A stretch of DNA of 64,000 nucleotides, from assembly GCA_947492175.1 (NCBI GenBank), contig CANLMQ010000034.1:1-64000 (forward strand). Direction: 5' to 3'. Below are positions 7,390-17,223 of the stretch, in pieces (positions within the stretch are counted from its first letter, which is position 1; the number at the start of each line of letters is the position of its first letter). A model generated the notes under the pieces. It worked only from the letters and a program-made list of their open reading frames with translations, was not told the origin of the DNA and did no database searches. This DNA is from an uncultured Draconibacterium sp. (lineage in GTDB: Bacteria > Bacteroidota > Bacteroidia > Bacteroidales > Prolixibacteraceae). Made by a program: the position numbers and the translations under genes.

Positions 7390-10300
7390 ATGAGAAAATT
7401 ACCAAAAAGGTACCTTTTTATCCGAAAAGGTAATGTGCTAAACTTAAAAAAGATGAAACTAACTATTCTATTTTCATTCTTGTTTATGTCGATAAGCTGG
7501 GCAAATTCATATTCCCAGACTACAAGGCTAAACCTCAATCTCAGAGATGCGACGGTTCAACAATTGATTCAGGAGATCGAGGATCAGACTGAATTCTATT
7601 TCTTGTACCAGGACGAGATTTTTCAAAAAGGCCAACGAGTAAACATTGAAGTTCAAAACGAATCGCTTGACAAAATTTTAAAAGAATTTGAAAAACAGGC
7701 TTACATTAAAACAGAGGTTTCCGGCCGTCAGATTGTGTTGAGAAAAAAATCGGCATACACTATGGTCGACGGGCAACAGAAAAAGGAAATACGCGGAGTT
7801 GTTAACAGTGAAGATGGTGTGCCAATTCCCGGAGTGTCCATTTCAATTAAAGGAACTACACAAGGTACTGTGTCAAATGGCAATGGTGAATTCTGGCTGG
7901 AAGTAAGCAAAGGAGATACTCTTCAGTTTTCTTTTATTGGGAAAGAGCCTATTATCAAGGTTGTAGATGACAGAAACATTTTAAATGTTACCATGTACTC
8001 CGATGAGATGGAACTGGAGGAAGTGCAGGTTGTAGCTTTTGGTGTACAAAGAAAAGAAAGTGTAATTGCATCTATTGAAACGGTTAAACCGGCAGAACTG
8101 AAGCAGCCGGCATCCAATCTTACCGCAGCGCTGGCGGGTAGAATTCCGGGTATTATCTCCTATCAATCGAGTGGAGAACCTGGTGCCGACAACGCTCAGT
8201 TCTTTGTAAGGGGGGTTACAACTTTCGGATATAAATCAAATCCACTGATTCTGATTGACGGATTTGAAGCCACATCATCTGATCTTGCTCGTTTGGAGCC
8301 TGATAATATTGAAAGCTTTTCAATTTTGAAAGATGCCTCGGCAACTGTGCTTTACGGAGCAAGAGGAGCGAATGGTATTATTATGGTTGAAACCAAATCG
8401 GGGCGTGAAGGACCAGTGAAAATTAATGTCCGCCTCGATATGCACGTTGCAACACCTACAAAAATGAACGATTTGCTGGATGGTGTTGAGTATATGAGAT
8501 TATATAACGAAGCACGTGTTTCGCGCGATCCTATTCTCGGAACTTACTATAGCGAACAAAAAATTCAGGCAACAGCCAAGGGCGAAAATCCAATGATATA
8601 TCCCAATATTGACTGGTATGACGAACTGTTCGAAAAATCAACCATTAATAAAAAGGGGAACTTTAATATTTCTGGTGGTGGACGTGTTGCAACATATTTT
8701 GTGGCAGGAACAGTGGAAAACGAAACCGGTCTGCTTCGGGTTGACAGCAGAAATAATTTCAATAACAATATTGACATTAATCGTGTACAACTTCGAAACA
8801 ATGTTATTCTGAAACTAACCCCAACAACCAAACTTGATACACGTCTAAGTGCCCGTTTCGAAAATTATAATGGTCCGAATACGCCTGCATATACCAACAA
8901 TGCCGAACAAAATTCCATTTTCAGGATGGTAATGAATTCGAACCCGGTTGATTTTCCTGCAGTTTACGAGCCGGATGAGCAACATCAGTACACCGACCAT
9001 ATTTTGTTTGGAAATACTTTTGCAAGTGGTAGCTTAAAGCAAAACCCATATGCAGAAATGGTGCGGGGTTACGAGAGTCGTAACACAAGTACAATTACAG
9101 CAATGGCCACTTTGAGCCAGGATTTAGATTTTATTACAGAAGGATTGAAACTACAGGCAAAAGCATCGGTGAAAACCTGGAGCAAATATTCCAGTAAGCG
9201 CTACTACAAACCTTTCTTTTATGATTTGGAAAGCTACAACCAGATTACCGGAGACTATAAACTCTTTGCACTGAATCCAACCTCAGGTCAGGTGTTTTTA
9301 GGCGATGTTAGTCCGGGCCGCGATGCAAGTGCACATTATTATTTCGAAACCAGAATGAACTGGGACAGGCAATTTGGGAAGCATACCTTTGGGATAATGA
9401 CCGTTGGAATGCTGGAAGAGCACCTGCTTACGTCGGGTAACAGTTATTCGATATACGAAACTTTGCCGGAAAGAAACATGGGGGTTTCAGGACGATTTGC
9501 TTATAACTATGATTTAAAATATTTCCTTGAATATACTTTTGGATATAATGGTTCTGAGAAATTTATGGGAACAAAACGGTTTGGATTCTTTCCGTCAATT
9601 GCGGCGGGATGGATGGTTTCAAACGAACCATTTTGGGAATCTTACAAGCAAGTTGTAAATACGCTGAAACTGAAAGCAACTTACGGGGTTGTGGGTAATG
9701 ATGCCATTGCTAAACGTGCCGACCGTTTCTTCTACCTTTCAGATATTTCTAAATCATCGTCAGGTTATGGTTACCGATGGGGGCAAACATTTATGAATGA
9801 ATACGACGGATATAAAATTATTCGTTATGCCAATCCGGATATTACCTGGGAGATATCTAAAAAGTTCAATTTTGGGGCAGAACTCAGTTTCCTGGATGAG
9901 GCATTGAAAGTACAGTGGGATGTATTCAGAGAAGAAAGAAGCCAGATTTACCGTATCAGGGAAAATTTCCCAGCATCAGTTGGTTTGGAAGCTGCAATAA
10001 GTGGAAATGTTGGTAAAGCGTTGGCTAAAGGGCATGAAGCCTCTGTTGATTATCAACATGTTTTCAATAATAATTTCTGGTTGACTGGTAGGTGTAACTT
10101 TACATATGCAACCAGTGAATATATTGAATTAGATGAAAGAGATTATGCTGATGAATACCTGAAAAGAGTTGGGTATCCAATACGTCAGCAATGGGGATTA
10201 CTTGCAGAAAGACTTTTTGTAGACGAAGCAGAAATAGCCAATTCACCCAAACAGGATTTTGGTCTCTACCAGGCCGGAGATATCAAATACAAAGATGTTA

Positions 10301-10848
10301 ATGGCGATGGAGTTGTAAATGCAAACGACAGGGTTCCACTCGGATATCCTACACTTCCCGAGATCCAGTATGGTTATGGATTATCGATGGGATATAAAAA
10401 TTTCGATATGTCGTTTTTCTTCCAGGGGAATGCCAGAGTATCGATTTTTGTAAATCCGGGGACATATCGAGACGAAGGAATTGCTCCTTTTGTAAACCGC
10501 CGAAATGCTCTGTCAATTATTGCAGAAGACCACTGGAGCGAAACCAATCCTGACGTACATGCTTTCTGGCCTCGTTTGTCTGTTGACGCTCTTTATAATA
10601 ACACACAAAGATCGAGTTGGTGGATGCGTAACGGAGCATTTATGCGTTTGAAGACGGTTGAGATGGGATATAATCTGCCGGAGAGGCTTTTCAAAAATAT
10701 TGGAGTAAAAACCAGCAGAATTTACTTTAGCGGAGAAAACCTGTTTGTAATTAGTCCATTCAAACTCTGGGATCCGGAAATGGGAAACAAAGGGTTAGGT
10801 TATCCACCTAACAGAAGATTTAATATCGGTATTCAATTGTCATTCTAA
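7390..10848 (+). CDS. SusC-like TonB-dependent outer-membrane transporter with STN signalling domain
   Basis: The 1152-residue product starts with a basic extension and a signal peptide (second ATG at 7453, ending near NSYSQ). An STN (secretin/TonB N-terminal) domain follows at about 45-120, then a carboxypeptidase-regulatory-like beta-sandwich at about 133-205 (GVVNSEDGVPIPGVSISIKG). The conserved linker MELEEVQVVAFG precedes the plug (about 225-345, with LKDASATVLYGARGANGII), and the rest is the barrel, ending in FNIGIQLSF. It imports a ligand captured together with SusD, powered by TonB. The STN domain ties it to the preceding FecR and sigma factor. The substrate is unknown and no degradative enzyme is encoded nearby. 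Confidence 0.95.
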   Translation: MRKLPKRYLFIRKGNVLNLKKMKLTILFSFLFMSISWANSYSQTTRLNLNLRDATVQQLIQEIEDQTEFYFLYQDEIFQKGQRVNIEVQNESLDKILKEFEKQAYIKTEVSGRQIVLRKKSAYTMVDGQQKKEIRGVVNSEDGVPIPGVSISIKGTTQGTVSNGNGEFWLEVSKGDTLQFSFIGKEPIIKVVDDRNILNVTMYSDEMELEEVQVVAFGVQRKESVIASIETVKPAELKQPASNLTAALAGRIPGIISYQSSGEPGADNAQFFVRGVTTFGYKSNPLILIDGFEATSSDLARLEPDNIESFSILKDASATVLYGARGANGIIMVETKSGREGPVKINVRLDMHVATPTKMNDLLDGVEYMRLYNEARVSRDPILGTYYSEQKIQATAKGENPMIYPNIDWYDELFEKSTINKKGNFNISGGGRVATYFVAGTVENETGLLRVDSRNNFNNNIDINRVQLRNNVILKLTPTTKLDTRLSARFENYNGPNTPAYTNNAEQNSIFRMVMNSNPVDFPAVYEPDEQHQYTDHILFGNTFASGSLKQNPYAEMVRGYESRNTSTITAMATLSQDLDFITEGLKLQAKASVKTWSKYSSKRYYKPFFYDLESYNQITGDYKLFALNPTSGQVFLGDVSPGRDASAHYYFETRMNWDRQFGKHTFGIMTVGMLEEHLLTSGNSYSIYETLPERNMGVSGRFAYNYDLKYFLEYTFGYNGSEKFMGTKRFGFFPSIAAGWMVSNEPFWESYKQVVNTLKLKATYGVVGNDAIAKRADRFFYLSDISKSSSGYGYRWGQTFMNEYDGYKIIRYANPDITWEISKKFNFGAELSFLDEALKVQWDVFREERSQIYRIRENFPASVGLEAAISGNVGKALAKGHEASVDYQHVFNNNFWLTGRCNFTYATSEYIELDERDYADEYLKRVGYPIRQQWGLLAERLFVDEAEIANSPKQDFGLYQAGDIKYKDVNGDGVVNANDRVPLGYPTLPEIQYGYGLSMGYKNFDMSFFFQGNARVSIFVNPGTYRDEGIAPFVNRRNALSIIAEDHWSETNPDVHAFWPRLSVDALYNNTQRSSWWMRNGAFMRLKTVEMGYNLPERLFKNIGVKTSRIYFSGENLFVISPFKLWDPEMGNKGLGYPPNRRFNIGIQLSF

Positions 10849-10865
10849 TCTTAAATATTACTAAG

Positions 10866-12830
10866 ATGAAACTATTCAAAAAACTATTTATAATAATTTT
10901 TATCACAGCAGTGGTCCCTTCTTGTACCAATTATCTGGATGTTGTTCCTGACAATACCATGACTTTGGAAGATTTGTTTAAGAAAAAGGAAGAAGCGTGG
11001 GATGCACTTGCCAAAGTATATAGCTATTTACCAAACGACGACGATACTCATAATTCGATGTGGCTTGCTGGTGATGAATACCTTGGTCGTCTCGACCTGA
11101 ATAATAATACAGGAAATCTTAAAGGAATCAGGATCGTTCGCGGGTTGCAGTCCTCAACATCACCAATCCTGGGTAACTGGTCGGGAACACAAAGCGGAGA
11201 ACAATATTATGATGGCATACGTCAGGCAAATGTTTTTCTTTCGTTGATTGATAATGTGCCGGATATGGATGACGCAGAAAAAGCAAACTGGAAAGCCCAG
11301 GTTACTTTTTTAAAGGGGTACTACCATTTTCTGTTGATTCAAAAGTATGGCCCGGTAGTTATTGCAGACGAATTGCTTCAGCCCGATGCTACAAAAGATC
11401 AGTTGTTTCAAAAAAGATCCAAGGTAGAGGAATGTTTTGATTATGTGTTAGGTTTAATGGATGAAGCTATTCCAAATCTTAAGGAAAAAGCGGACCTGAC
11501 TCTTTTGGGGCAGGTTGACCAATTAGTCGCAAAGTCTATTAAAGCCAGGATTTTATTATTTAGGGCCAGCCCGTTTTTTAATGGTAATATGGAATACTAT
11601 GGCGATTTTGAAGATCACGATGGTGAACCTTTCTTTCCCTTAACTTATGACAAAGAAAAATGGAAAGAAGCCATTGATGCCATTGATGAAGCAATAACTT
11701 CTTGTGAGACCAATGGTATGGGATTGTACACTTATGAAGGGGAACCTTATATTTTTGACCGTGATGCATTTTTGTCGAATACTGAAAATGCCAGGAGACA
11801 GTATGATTTGAGATTTGCCATAACAAGCCCGTGGAATAAAGAGTTGATTTGGGGAAATTCTAACCTGGATTATTACGGACAGGGAGAAATTGCACATTCA
11901 ACCAACATGCGCTTGCCCGAAGGTTATGGTGAAGGTACTACAAATACTGCTTCTTTTTCGTGGCAATGGTTGGGGGTTACTTACCGCATGGCAGAACGCT
12001 ACTATACGCATAATGGTGTTCCGATTGATGAAGACATAACATTTGACTTGGAGAACAAATGGGAACTGGTACAAACACCCGGAGATACTGATCCGGAATA
12101 TGAAGAGCTGCGAGGTATTATGCAACCCGGTGCCGAAACCATCAGGCTTTATCTTAATCGTGAGCCGCGTTTTTATGCTAACCTGGCTATTACTGGCGGA
12201 TACTGGAGGTCGCATGCTGTACGTATCAACACTGTTATGTATGCCAACAGCGATGGTGGATATAATTCGTCGCAACATTCTACTGATTTCTACGAAGCAG
12301 GTATCGGGCTGAAGAAATTTGTTCACCCCGAGTCAAAATCAGGCTCATGGGCGCGAACTATTAAATTTCCTTACCCAATTATTCGTATGGCAGATTTGTA
12401 CCTGATGAAAGCCGAAGCCTTGAATGAATATCTTGATGCTCCTGATTCGGAAGTATATAATGCAATAAATAAAGTAAGGCAAAGAGCGGGAGTTCCTAAT
12501 GTTGAAGATGTTTGGGCAGATGCAAGTATTGTTCGCTCTGTAAACAAACATAAAACTAAGGAAGGAATGCGCGATATTATTCTTCGCGAAAGAGGTATCG
12601 AATTAGCCTTTGAAGGAAGCAGGTTTTGGGATATGATTCGTCACAAAAAAGCGCCCGCTGAATTTTCTACTCCTGTTTGGGGATGGACTCATACCGCCGA
12701 GAACGGGATTAATTTCTTTAATCTGGAAATTAAACAGGCACGTAAGTTCACTATTTCAGACTGCCTGTGGCCTATAGATTTGAATGAGATCAATACAAAC
12801 TCAAATCTTATTCAAAATCCAGGTTGGTAA
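10866..12830 (+). CDS. SusD-like surface ligand-binding lipoprotein (RagB/SusD family)
   Basis: The 654-residue product has lipobox VPSC (Cys20), followed by the typical NYLDVVPDNTMTLEDLF. The family C-terminal region is clear: YPIIRMADLYLMKAEALNEY, then NKVRQRAGVP, then RDIILRERGIELAFEGSRFWDMIRHKK, ending in LIQNPGW. SusD proteins form the lid on the SusC barrel at the cell surface. It follows the SusC gene by 17 bases and is long for the family (usually 500-600 residues), with extra sequence around residues 230-420. Confidence 0.95.
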   Translation: MKLFKKLFIIIFITAVVPSCTNYLDVVPDNTMTLEDLFKKKEEAWDALAKVYSYLPNDDDTHNSMWLAGDEYLGRLDLNNNTGNLKGIRIVRGLQSSTSPILGNWSGTQSGEQYYDGIRQANVFLSLIDNVPDMDDAEKANWKAQVTFLKGYYHFLLIQKYGPVVIADELLQPDATKDQLFQKRSKVEECFDYVLGLMDEAIPNLKEKADLTLLGQVDQLVAKSIKARILLFRASPFFNGNMEYYGDFEDHDGEPFFPLTYDKEKWKEAIDAIDEAITSCETNGMGLYTYEGEPYIFDRDAFLSNTENARRQYDLRFAITSPWNKELIWGNSNLDYYGQGEIAHSTNMRLPEGYGEGTTNTASFSWQWLGVTYRMAERYYTHNGVPIDEDITFDLENKWELVQTPGDTDPEYEELRGIMQPGAETIRLYLNREPRFYANLAITGGYWRSHAVRINTVMYANSDGGYNSSQHSTDFYEAGIGLKKFVHPESKSGSWARTIKFPYPIIRMADLYLMKAEALNEYLDAPDSEVYNAINKVRQRAGVPNVEDVWADASIVRSVNKHKTKEGMRDIILRERGIELAFEGSRFWDMIRHKKAPAEFSTPVWGWTHTAENGINFFNLEIKQARKFTISDCLWPIDLNEINTNSNLIQNPGW

Positions 12831-12959
12831 TTATAAAAAGAAACAAAATCTCGAAAAACAAGAAGGATATGGAACAATCTCAATTTTGTATTAACAGTCA
12901 ACAAAACTTGAGAAGTAAGTTTCTTTCTGCCACGTTTTAGAGTTTAAAAATTTTATCAG

Positions 12960-14234
12960 ATGAAAAAACTAAATTATAGTATCATATTTTTTGTGCTTAT
13001 GCTGGGAATTCTGGCATGCGAAGAAGAAGGGGTGCGTTTTGCGAGCACTGACGATAAAGTTCCGCCGGCACAACCAACAAACATTACTTATAAACCAATG
13101 TATGGAGGAGCCAGGTTTTTTTACGACTTGCCATCAGACGAAGATTTGTTGCAGGTTGAGGCACGTTATACCAACAAAGAAAACAAATCTTTTTCCTTTT
13201 CATCCTCTTATTTTGTTGATTCGCTTGATGTTATTGGTTTTGGCGATACTGTAAACTACAAAGTTGAGTTGTATGCCATCGACCGTGCAGGTAATCGTTC
13301 AGAACCGGTTATTGTTGATGTAAAGCCAATGGAGTCGGCAATTTCAAGGGTTGCTAAATCAATTATTGTAACACCCGGATTTAGTTCATTCTTTATTGAT
13401 TGGGAAAATGAACTGGAGCAAAGTATTAACGTTTATGTTGATTTTAGTTATACGCAGGCAGGGGAAAAGAAAGAACACACTGCTGTGTTTTCAAGTAACT
13501 TACTCGAAGAACGACGTTTTATTGAAGATTTGTATCTGACCCCGGAAGAAAAAATCTCAGTAAAACTAAGGGTTGCAGATATTTTCGGGAATGAGACAAA
13601 TGCAATGGACGTTGGTCAGATATCGTTGTACGAGGATGGCAAAATTTCGAAAGAAAACTGGTTCTTGCCGGAAGCCAATGATAGTATTGGCGGAGTTCCC
13701 CAGGCATTTGGAAATGGGCTGGAAGGCCGTTTGCGCTATGTTATTGATGATATTATAGACCGCGGAAACAATATGAATTATATGCACACACGCGGAAGAG
13801 GTCGCACCGGAAGCAGGGACGATGGAAATATGCCCTGGAACGTAATTATTGATTTGGGAGACTATTACGAACTGAGTCGTATTGTTACTGTACAACGCCA
13901 CTCTGGAGGAGAAGCAAACATTAGTCGCGGACAATATTATCAGAAAGAAAATGTTGGCCAGTACGAAATGTACATTTGGGACGAAGAAACGCAGGAATGG
14001 GAGTATGTTTCGGAACACAGGATTCCGGTACCGGTAGGGTTAAGTGAACTGCAGTTTGTGAAAAAAGGTGAAGCCGGTGATATGGCCTATATGTACCCCG
14101 ATGAACCAAGATATACAAAACCTACCCGTTGGTTCCGTTACCGTGCGATGAAATCGTTTAATGCGAACTATACCCGCGAAGATGCCAACTGTTTATCGGA
14201 AATTACACTGTTTGGAAGAAAGGCTGCGCAATAA
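12960..14234 (+). CDS. Surface lipoprotein with DUF4959, DUF5126 and DUF5000-type domains
   Basis: The 424-residue product has lipobox ILAC (Cys20) followed by glutamates, a surface-export-type sequence. An N-terminal fibronectin-like module (about 35-125, VPPAQPTNITYKPMYGGARF) matches DUF4959. A second beta-sandwich (about 125-225) fits DUF5126. The C-terminal part (about 230-424, with NVIIDLGDYYELSRI and WFRYRAMKSF) resembles the discoidin-like DUF5000. Such proteins sit behind SusD genes as accessory surface glycan-binding proteins. Domain names come from recalled family patterns, not a search. The ligand is unknown. Confidence 0.8.
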   Translation: MKKLNYSIIFFVLMLGILACEEEGVRFASTDDKVPPAQPTNITYKPMYGGARFFYDLPSDEDLLQVEARYTNKENKSFSFSSSYFVDSLDVIGFGDTVNYKVELYAIDRAGNRSEPVIVDVKPMESAISRVAKSIIVTPGFSSFFIDWENELEQSINVYVDFSYTQAGEKKEHTAVFSSNLLEERRFIEDLYLTPEEKISVKLRVADIFGNETNAMDVGQISLYEDGKISKENWFLPEANDSIGGVPQAFGNGLEGRLRYVIDDIIDRGNNMNYMHTRGRGRTGSRDDGNMPWNVIIDLGDYYELSRIVTVQRHSGGEANISRGQYYQKENVGQYEMYIWDEETQEWEYVSEHRIPVPVGLSELQFVKKGEAGDMAYMYPDEPRYTKPTRWFRYRAMKSFNANYTREDANCLSEITLFGRKAAQ

Positions 14235-14254
14235 ATACGTTAAAGATTTAAATC

Positions 14255-15901
14255 ATGAAAAAACTAATAGTACCATTTATTATACTGATTACATTGTTTT
14301 GGTCGTGTAACGACATGTATGAACTGCAATCAGAATTTGAAGGAGAAGTGGTGTATCCAGCAAAATTTGATACCATTGTCGGAACAATTGGTTACGAGCG
14401 GGTTGAAATTGACCTTCAGAAAGCCGGACGCATACCTTCCGGTCAAATAAAACTGGGGAAAGCCCAAAAAACAAAGATTACTTATGATGATCAGGAAATT
14501 ATTATCGATTCACTGGTTTCGTACGTAAATATCGAAGGATTGACTCAGTCAAAATTATACCGGTTTAAGATTACCACACTCGATGAATATGGGAATGAAT
14601 CAGTTCCTCAGGAAATTGCACTTATTCCGTATACCAGCAGCGATCTTGCTTCGCTCGCTGTTTCTTCGCCCCGCATTATGGCCTCGCCATCAGCAGCGAT
14701 TGTAGATTGGCCATCAGGATTGTCATCAGTGCTTCTTGATTATTATGGACTGGAATTTGAATATACCGATAAAAACGGAGTGTTACGAAAAGGAGAACGA
14801 GGAGCAGATTCCCGCTTTTTTGTGGGTAATATAAGTGCCGGATCTTCGGTTGATATTAAAATGAGCTACAGGGTTGTACCCAAAATGAATGGGACTGCTA
14901 TTCTCGATACTGTCGATTTTGAAAGTAGCCTGACTTTGAATATGCCTACCAGTAGTTCCGAGTTTCCTGCTTTAGAACGGGATATTCTTGAAGAAAACGG
15001 CGTGACAGTTTTTACTGCCGACGGAGTTTCTCATATTGAAAAGCTTACGTATCCGGTTCATGCCAATTCGCTTCAGGATATTTTCTATTTCCCGAACCTG
15101 AAAGAACTGGATCTAACCGGTGGTGAACTGTTTAAACTACCTTCATTAAAGTACGACAGAAATGGTGTTGTTGATTATGTGGGCGGTGGAGATTTTTCTC
15201 CTTTTATTAAGAAGGTAAGCGATATGCCATTAAATGAAGCACAGGCACTGAAAGATTTACTGGAAGCAGGAATCTTGGAGAAGGTAAAATACCATGCAAA
15301 ATCGATGGGTATTGATGAAATTCTAGAACCATTTGTAGAAAGTGGTGTGGTAGAAATGATAGAAACACCACAGTCTGTTTTGCTTGATAATCAATTTCAT
15401 CTCGATGGTATTCCGCAATCGAAAAACTGGACATTGGATATTACTTATCCTGCAACTGATGCACCGGCCGGAGACAATTTGCAAAACGTGTATAAAGCTG
15501 TGATAAAGGCAAAACACGGATCTTTTTGTATTGCCCTTCCGAAGGAGTATATGTTTAATCTCGACGAGTACAAATACATTAAAATGAAAGTATTTGCTCC
15601 CGATAAAAGTAACTTCGAAGGTATTTATGCGCCTTATCAACAGCTGTGGCCAAGGTTTATGAACCGTTTATGGTCGTTTCAGTACAGCGATTTTGGTCAG
15701 TCGAAGAAAGATTTTGATCCTATTCCAATTGCTGACGAAAACCTGAATAAATGGAGCGATGTAACTATAGATATTTCTTCGCTGAAAGGTTTACATACCA
15801 GGGTGCTGGTATTAAACATTGGTAAAGAGCCCAAGATTACATATGCCCCCACCACCGATATCGTTTACTATTTTGCAAATATTCGTTTCGAAAAGGAGTA
15901 G
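14255..15901 (+). CDS. Surface lipoprotein, DUF4998-type
   Basis: The 548-residue product has lipobox FWSC (Cys18). Residues 20-235 contain two fibronectin-like repeats with the pattern of DUF4998 (IGYERVEIDLQKAGRIPSG; YVNIEGLTQSKLYRFKI). The middle includes one leucine-rich stretch (FPNLKELDLTGGELFKLPSL), and residues 385-548 look like a carbohydrate-binding beta-sandwich (WSDVTIDISSLKGLHTRVL). It begins 20 bases after the preceding lipoprotein gene and is the last gene before a strong terminator. By position it is an accessory binding protein of the SusCD system. No catalytic motif was recognised. Confidence 0.75.
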   Translation: MKKLIVPFIILITLFWSCNDMYELQSEFEGEVVYPAKFDTIVGTIGYERVEIDLQKAGRIPSGQIKLGKAQKTKITYDDQEIIIDSLVSYVNIEGLTQSKLYRFKITTLDEYGNESVPQEIALIPYTSSDLASLAVSSPRIMASPSAAIVDWPSGLSSVLLDYYGLEFEYTDKNGVLRKGERGADSRFFVGNISAGSSVDIKMSYRVVPKMNGTAILDTVDFESSLTLNMPTSSSEFPALERDILEENGVTVFTADGVSHIEKLTYPVHANSLQDIFYFPNLKELDLTGGELFKLPSLKYDRNGVVDYVGGGDFSPFIKKVSDMPLNEAQALKDLLEAGILEKVKYHAKSMGIDEILEPFVESGVVEMIETPQSVLLDNQFHLDGIPQSKNWTLDITYPATDAPAGDNLQNVYKAVIKAKHGSFCIALPKEYMFNLDEYKYIKMKVFAPDKSNFEGIYAPYQQLWPRFMNRLWSFQYSDFGQSKKDFDPIPIADENLNKWSDVTIDISSLKGLHTRVLVLNIGKEPKITYAPTTDIVYYFANIRFEKE

Positions 15902-15935
15902 TTTCTTAAAGATTAATCGAAATTATTCATTTATA

Positions 15936-15967
15936 AAGTTGCTCCTTTTAGGGGCAACTTTTTTTTG
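15936..15967 (+). terminator. Rho-independent terminator of the sigma/FecR/SusCD operon
   Basis: AAAGTTGC and GCAACTTT pair around a short CCTTTTAGG-type inner loop, followed directly by seven Ts. It lies 34 bases after the DUF4998-type gene. Confidence 0.8.
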
Positions 15968-16124
15968 TAAAAAACTTTCATCCGTATCCTCCAATAAACC
16001 AGCCCTTAAGAAGATAAATTCTTATTGATTGTCATTTTTTTTCTTTTTCAACGCAACTTCTGTGGTAGTAAGCTCATCATAGGGGGGAAGTTCAGAAACA
16101 AAAAGTTTAACATTAATAAAAAGC

Positions 16125-16175
16125 GAAATTCTATCCCGGCAAGGATAGAATTTCTGTATTTGAACCCAAGGGTTC
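16125..16175 (+). promoter_or_regulatory. Two perfect hairpins in the leader of the acidic lipoprotein gene
   Basis: GAAATTCTATCC (16125-16136) and GGATAGAATTTC (16143-16154) form a perfect 12-bp stem with a CGGCAA loop. Seven bases on, GAACCC (16162-16167) and GGGTTC (16170-16175) form a second perfect stem. Neither is followed by a T-run, and the start codon is 34 bases further. They could act as a leader control element, a protein-binding site or an mRNA stabiliser. Confidence 0.5.
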
Positions 16176-16209
16176 GATAGTAAATAATAACATTCAAAAT
16201 TAATTAAAA

Positions 16210-16950
16210 ATGAAAAATTTGAAAATCAATCTTTCAATTGTATTGAGTTTATTTTGCGGTAGTGTAATTTTTACATCGTGCGACGACGATGATCCAAAAC
16301 CCAAAAAACTTGAAGCTTACACTGATGCTTACATCCAGAAAACAATTGTTGATGATGAGGAAAAAACTGCACTTGCCTTTTTTGTTCAGGCAAACAAAGA
16401 ATTAAAATCGGTTACCGTAAAAGTTTCAGGCGACGAAGACACTTCTTATACTTTAACTGCCTCTGCAAGCAATAAAGAAGTTTTTCTTCTAATCCCGGGC
16501 GACGATGATTTTTCTACTGATTCTATTGGAGCCGGAAACTACGAATTTTCGATAGAAAGCACACAAATCGATGACGAGATTTTGGTTAAAAACGACTCGA
16601 TAAGTAACAAAGAATTGGCTACAGTAACTATTTCTGCTACCGAATTTGCTGAATCGAAGCTAAAAACGACATGGGAAACGGTGGCTGATGCTGATGGCTA
16701 TGTGATTTCTCTTGCCAATGCAGAAGGAACTGTGTTGTTCAATAAGGGTGCTGATTCGGCAGAAACTGATCTTGCATTTGGTACAGACGATAATGGCTGG
16801 CTAAATAGCGAAGCCAAAGCAGAAATCGGCACAACTTATACCTTGAATATAATGGCGGTTTTATATGAAGAAGGAGCAACAGAGCTGGATAAAGGTTACA
16901 ACGTACAATACATTTCGAAAGATAAAAAAGAGATAGTTTGGGGCGAATAA
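16210..16950 (+). CDS. Acidic surface lipoprotein of unknown function
   Basis: The 246-residue product has lipobox FTSC (Cys24) followed at once by DDDDPKPKK, an acidic stretch of the kind that directs lipoproteins to the outside of the outer membrane in Bacteroidota. The rest is probably one or two immunoglobulin-like sandwiches (LKSVTVKVSGDEDTSYTLTA; TTWETVADADGYVISLA). It is separated from the upstream SusCD operon by a terminator and has its own structured leader and terminator, so it is probably transcribed alone. I do not recognise a named family. Confidence 0.7.
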   Translation: MKNLKINLSIVLSLFCGSVIFTSCDDDDPKPKKLEAYTDAYIQKTIVDDEEKTALAFFVQANKELKSVTVKVSGDEDTSYTLTASASNKEVFLLIPGDDDFSTDSIGAGNYEFSIESTQIDDEILVKNDSISNKELATVTISATEFAESKLKTTWETVADADGYVISLANAEGTVLFNKGADSAETDLAFGTDDNGWLNSEAKAEIGTTYTLNIMAVLYEEGATELDKGYNVQYISKDKKEIVWGE

Positions 16951-16972
16951 CCAAAATCGGATAATTTATTTG

Positions 16973-17007
16973 AAAGCGTTCCCGGGACTTCCGAGGAGCG
17001 CTTTTTT
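16973..17007 (+). terminator. Terminator after the acidic lipoprotein gene
   Basis: AAAGCGTTCC (16973-16982) pairs with GGAGCGCTTT (16995-17004), with one T/G wobble, and runs into Ts. It lies 23 bases after the stop codon. Confidence 0.75.
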
Positions 17008-17137
17008 ATAAAGGGAAGTACTGCTGCTCTGTTTTCTTCCCTCCGGGAAACTTCAAACGATGTTTAAATCATAAAAAATTGCCTTGCAAATCCCGCAACT
17101 TATAACTATTCTTTAAACTATTTCTCCTAAAGTTCAA

Positions 17138-17165
17138 ACTTTAAACTCTGAACTTTAAACTCTGA
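17138..17165. repeat. Tandem 14-bp repeat upstream of valS
   Basis: ACTTTAAACTCTGA is repeated twice exactly (17138-17151 and 17152-17165), with a partial third copy. It lies just upstream of the valS -7 box, so copy-number change would shift the upstream promoter context. It may be an ordinary intergenic simple repeat. Confidence 0.7.
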
Positions 17166-17176
17166 ACTATAAATTG

Positions 17177-17184
17177 TACTTTTG
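17177..17184 (+). promoter_or_regulatory. Candidate -7 box of valS
   Basis: TACTTTTG matches TAnnTTTG. Transcription would begin near 17190, upstream of the ATG at 17224 but downstream of the earlier in-frame TTG at 17182. This supports the ATG as the real start. Confidence 0.55.
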
Positions 17185-17223
17185 CACCTCAAAATTTTAC
17201 GTACAATTCTGAAAGAAAAGAAT

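Noticed and set aside
11898..12326. 142-codon minus-strand frame inside the SusD gene
   Set aside because: It is antisense to a strongly conserved SusD coding region.
13566..14018. 150-codon minus-strand frame inside the DUF4959-type lipoprotein gene
   Set aside because: Antisense shadow of a conserved gene, without start signals.
17182..17223. Earlier TTG start for valS
   Set aside because: It falls within the predicted -7 box, and the next ATG gives a standard ValRS N-terminus.
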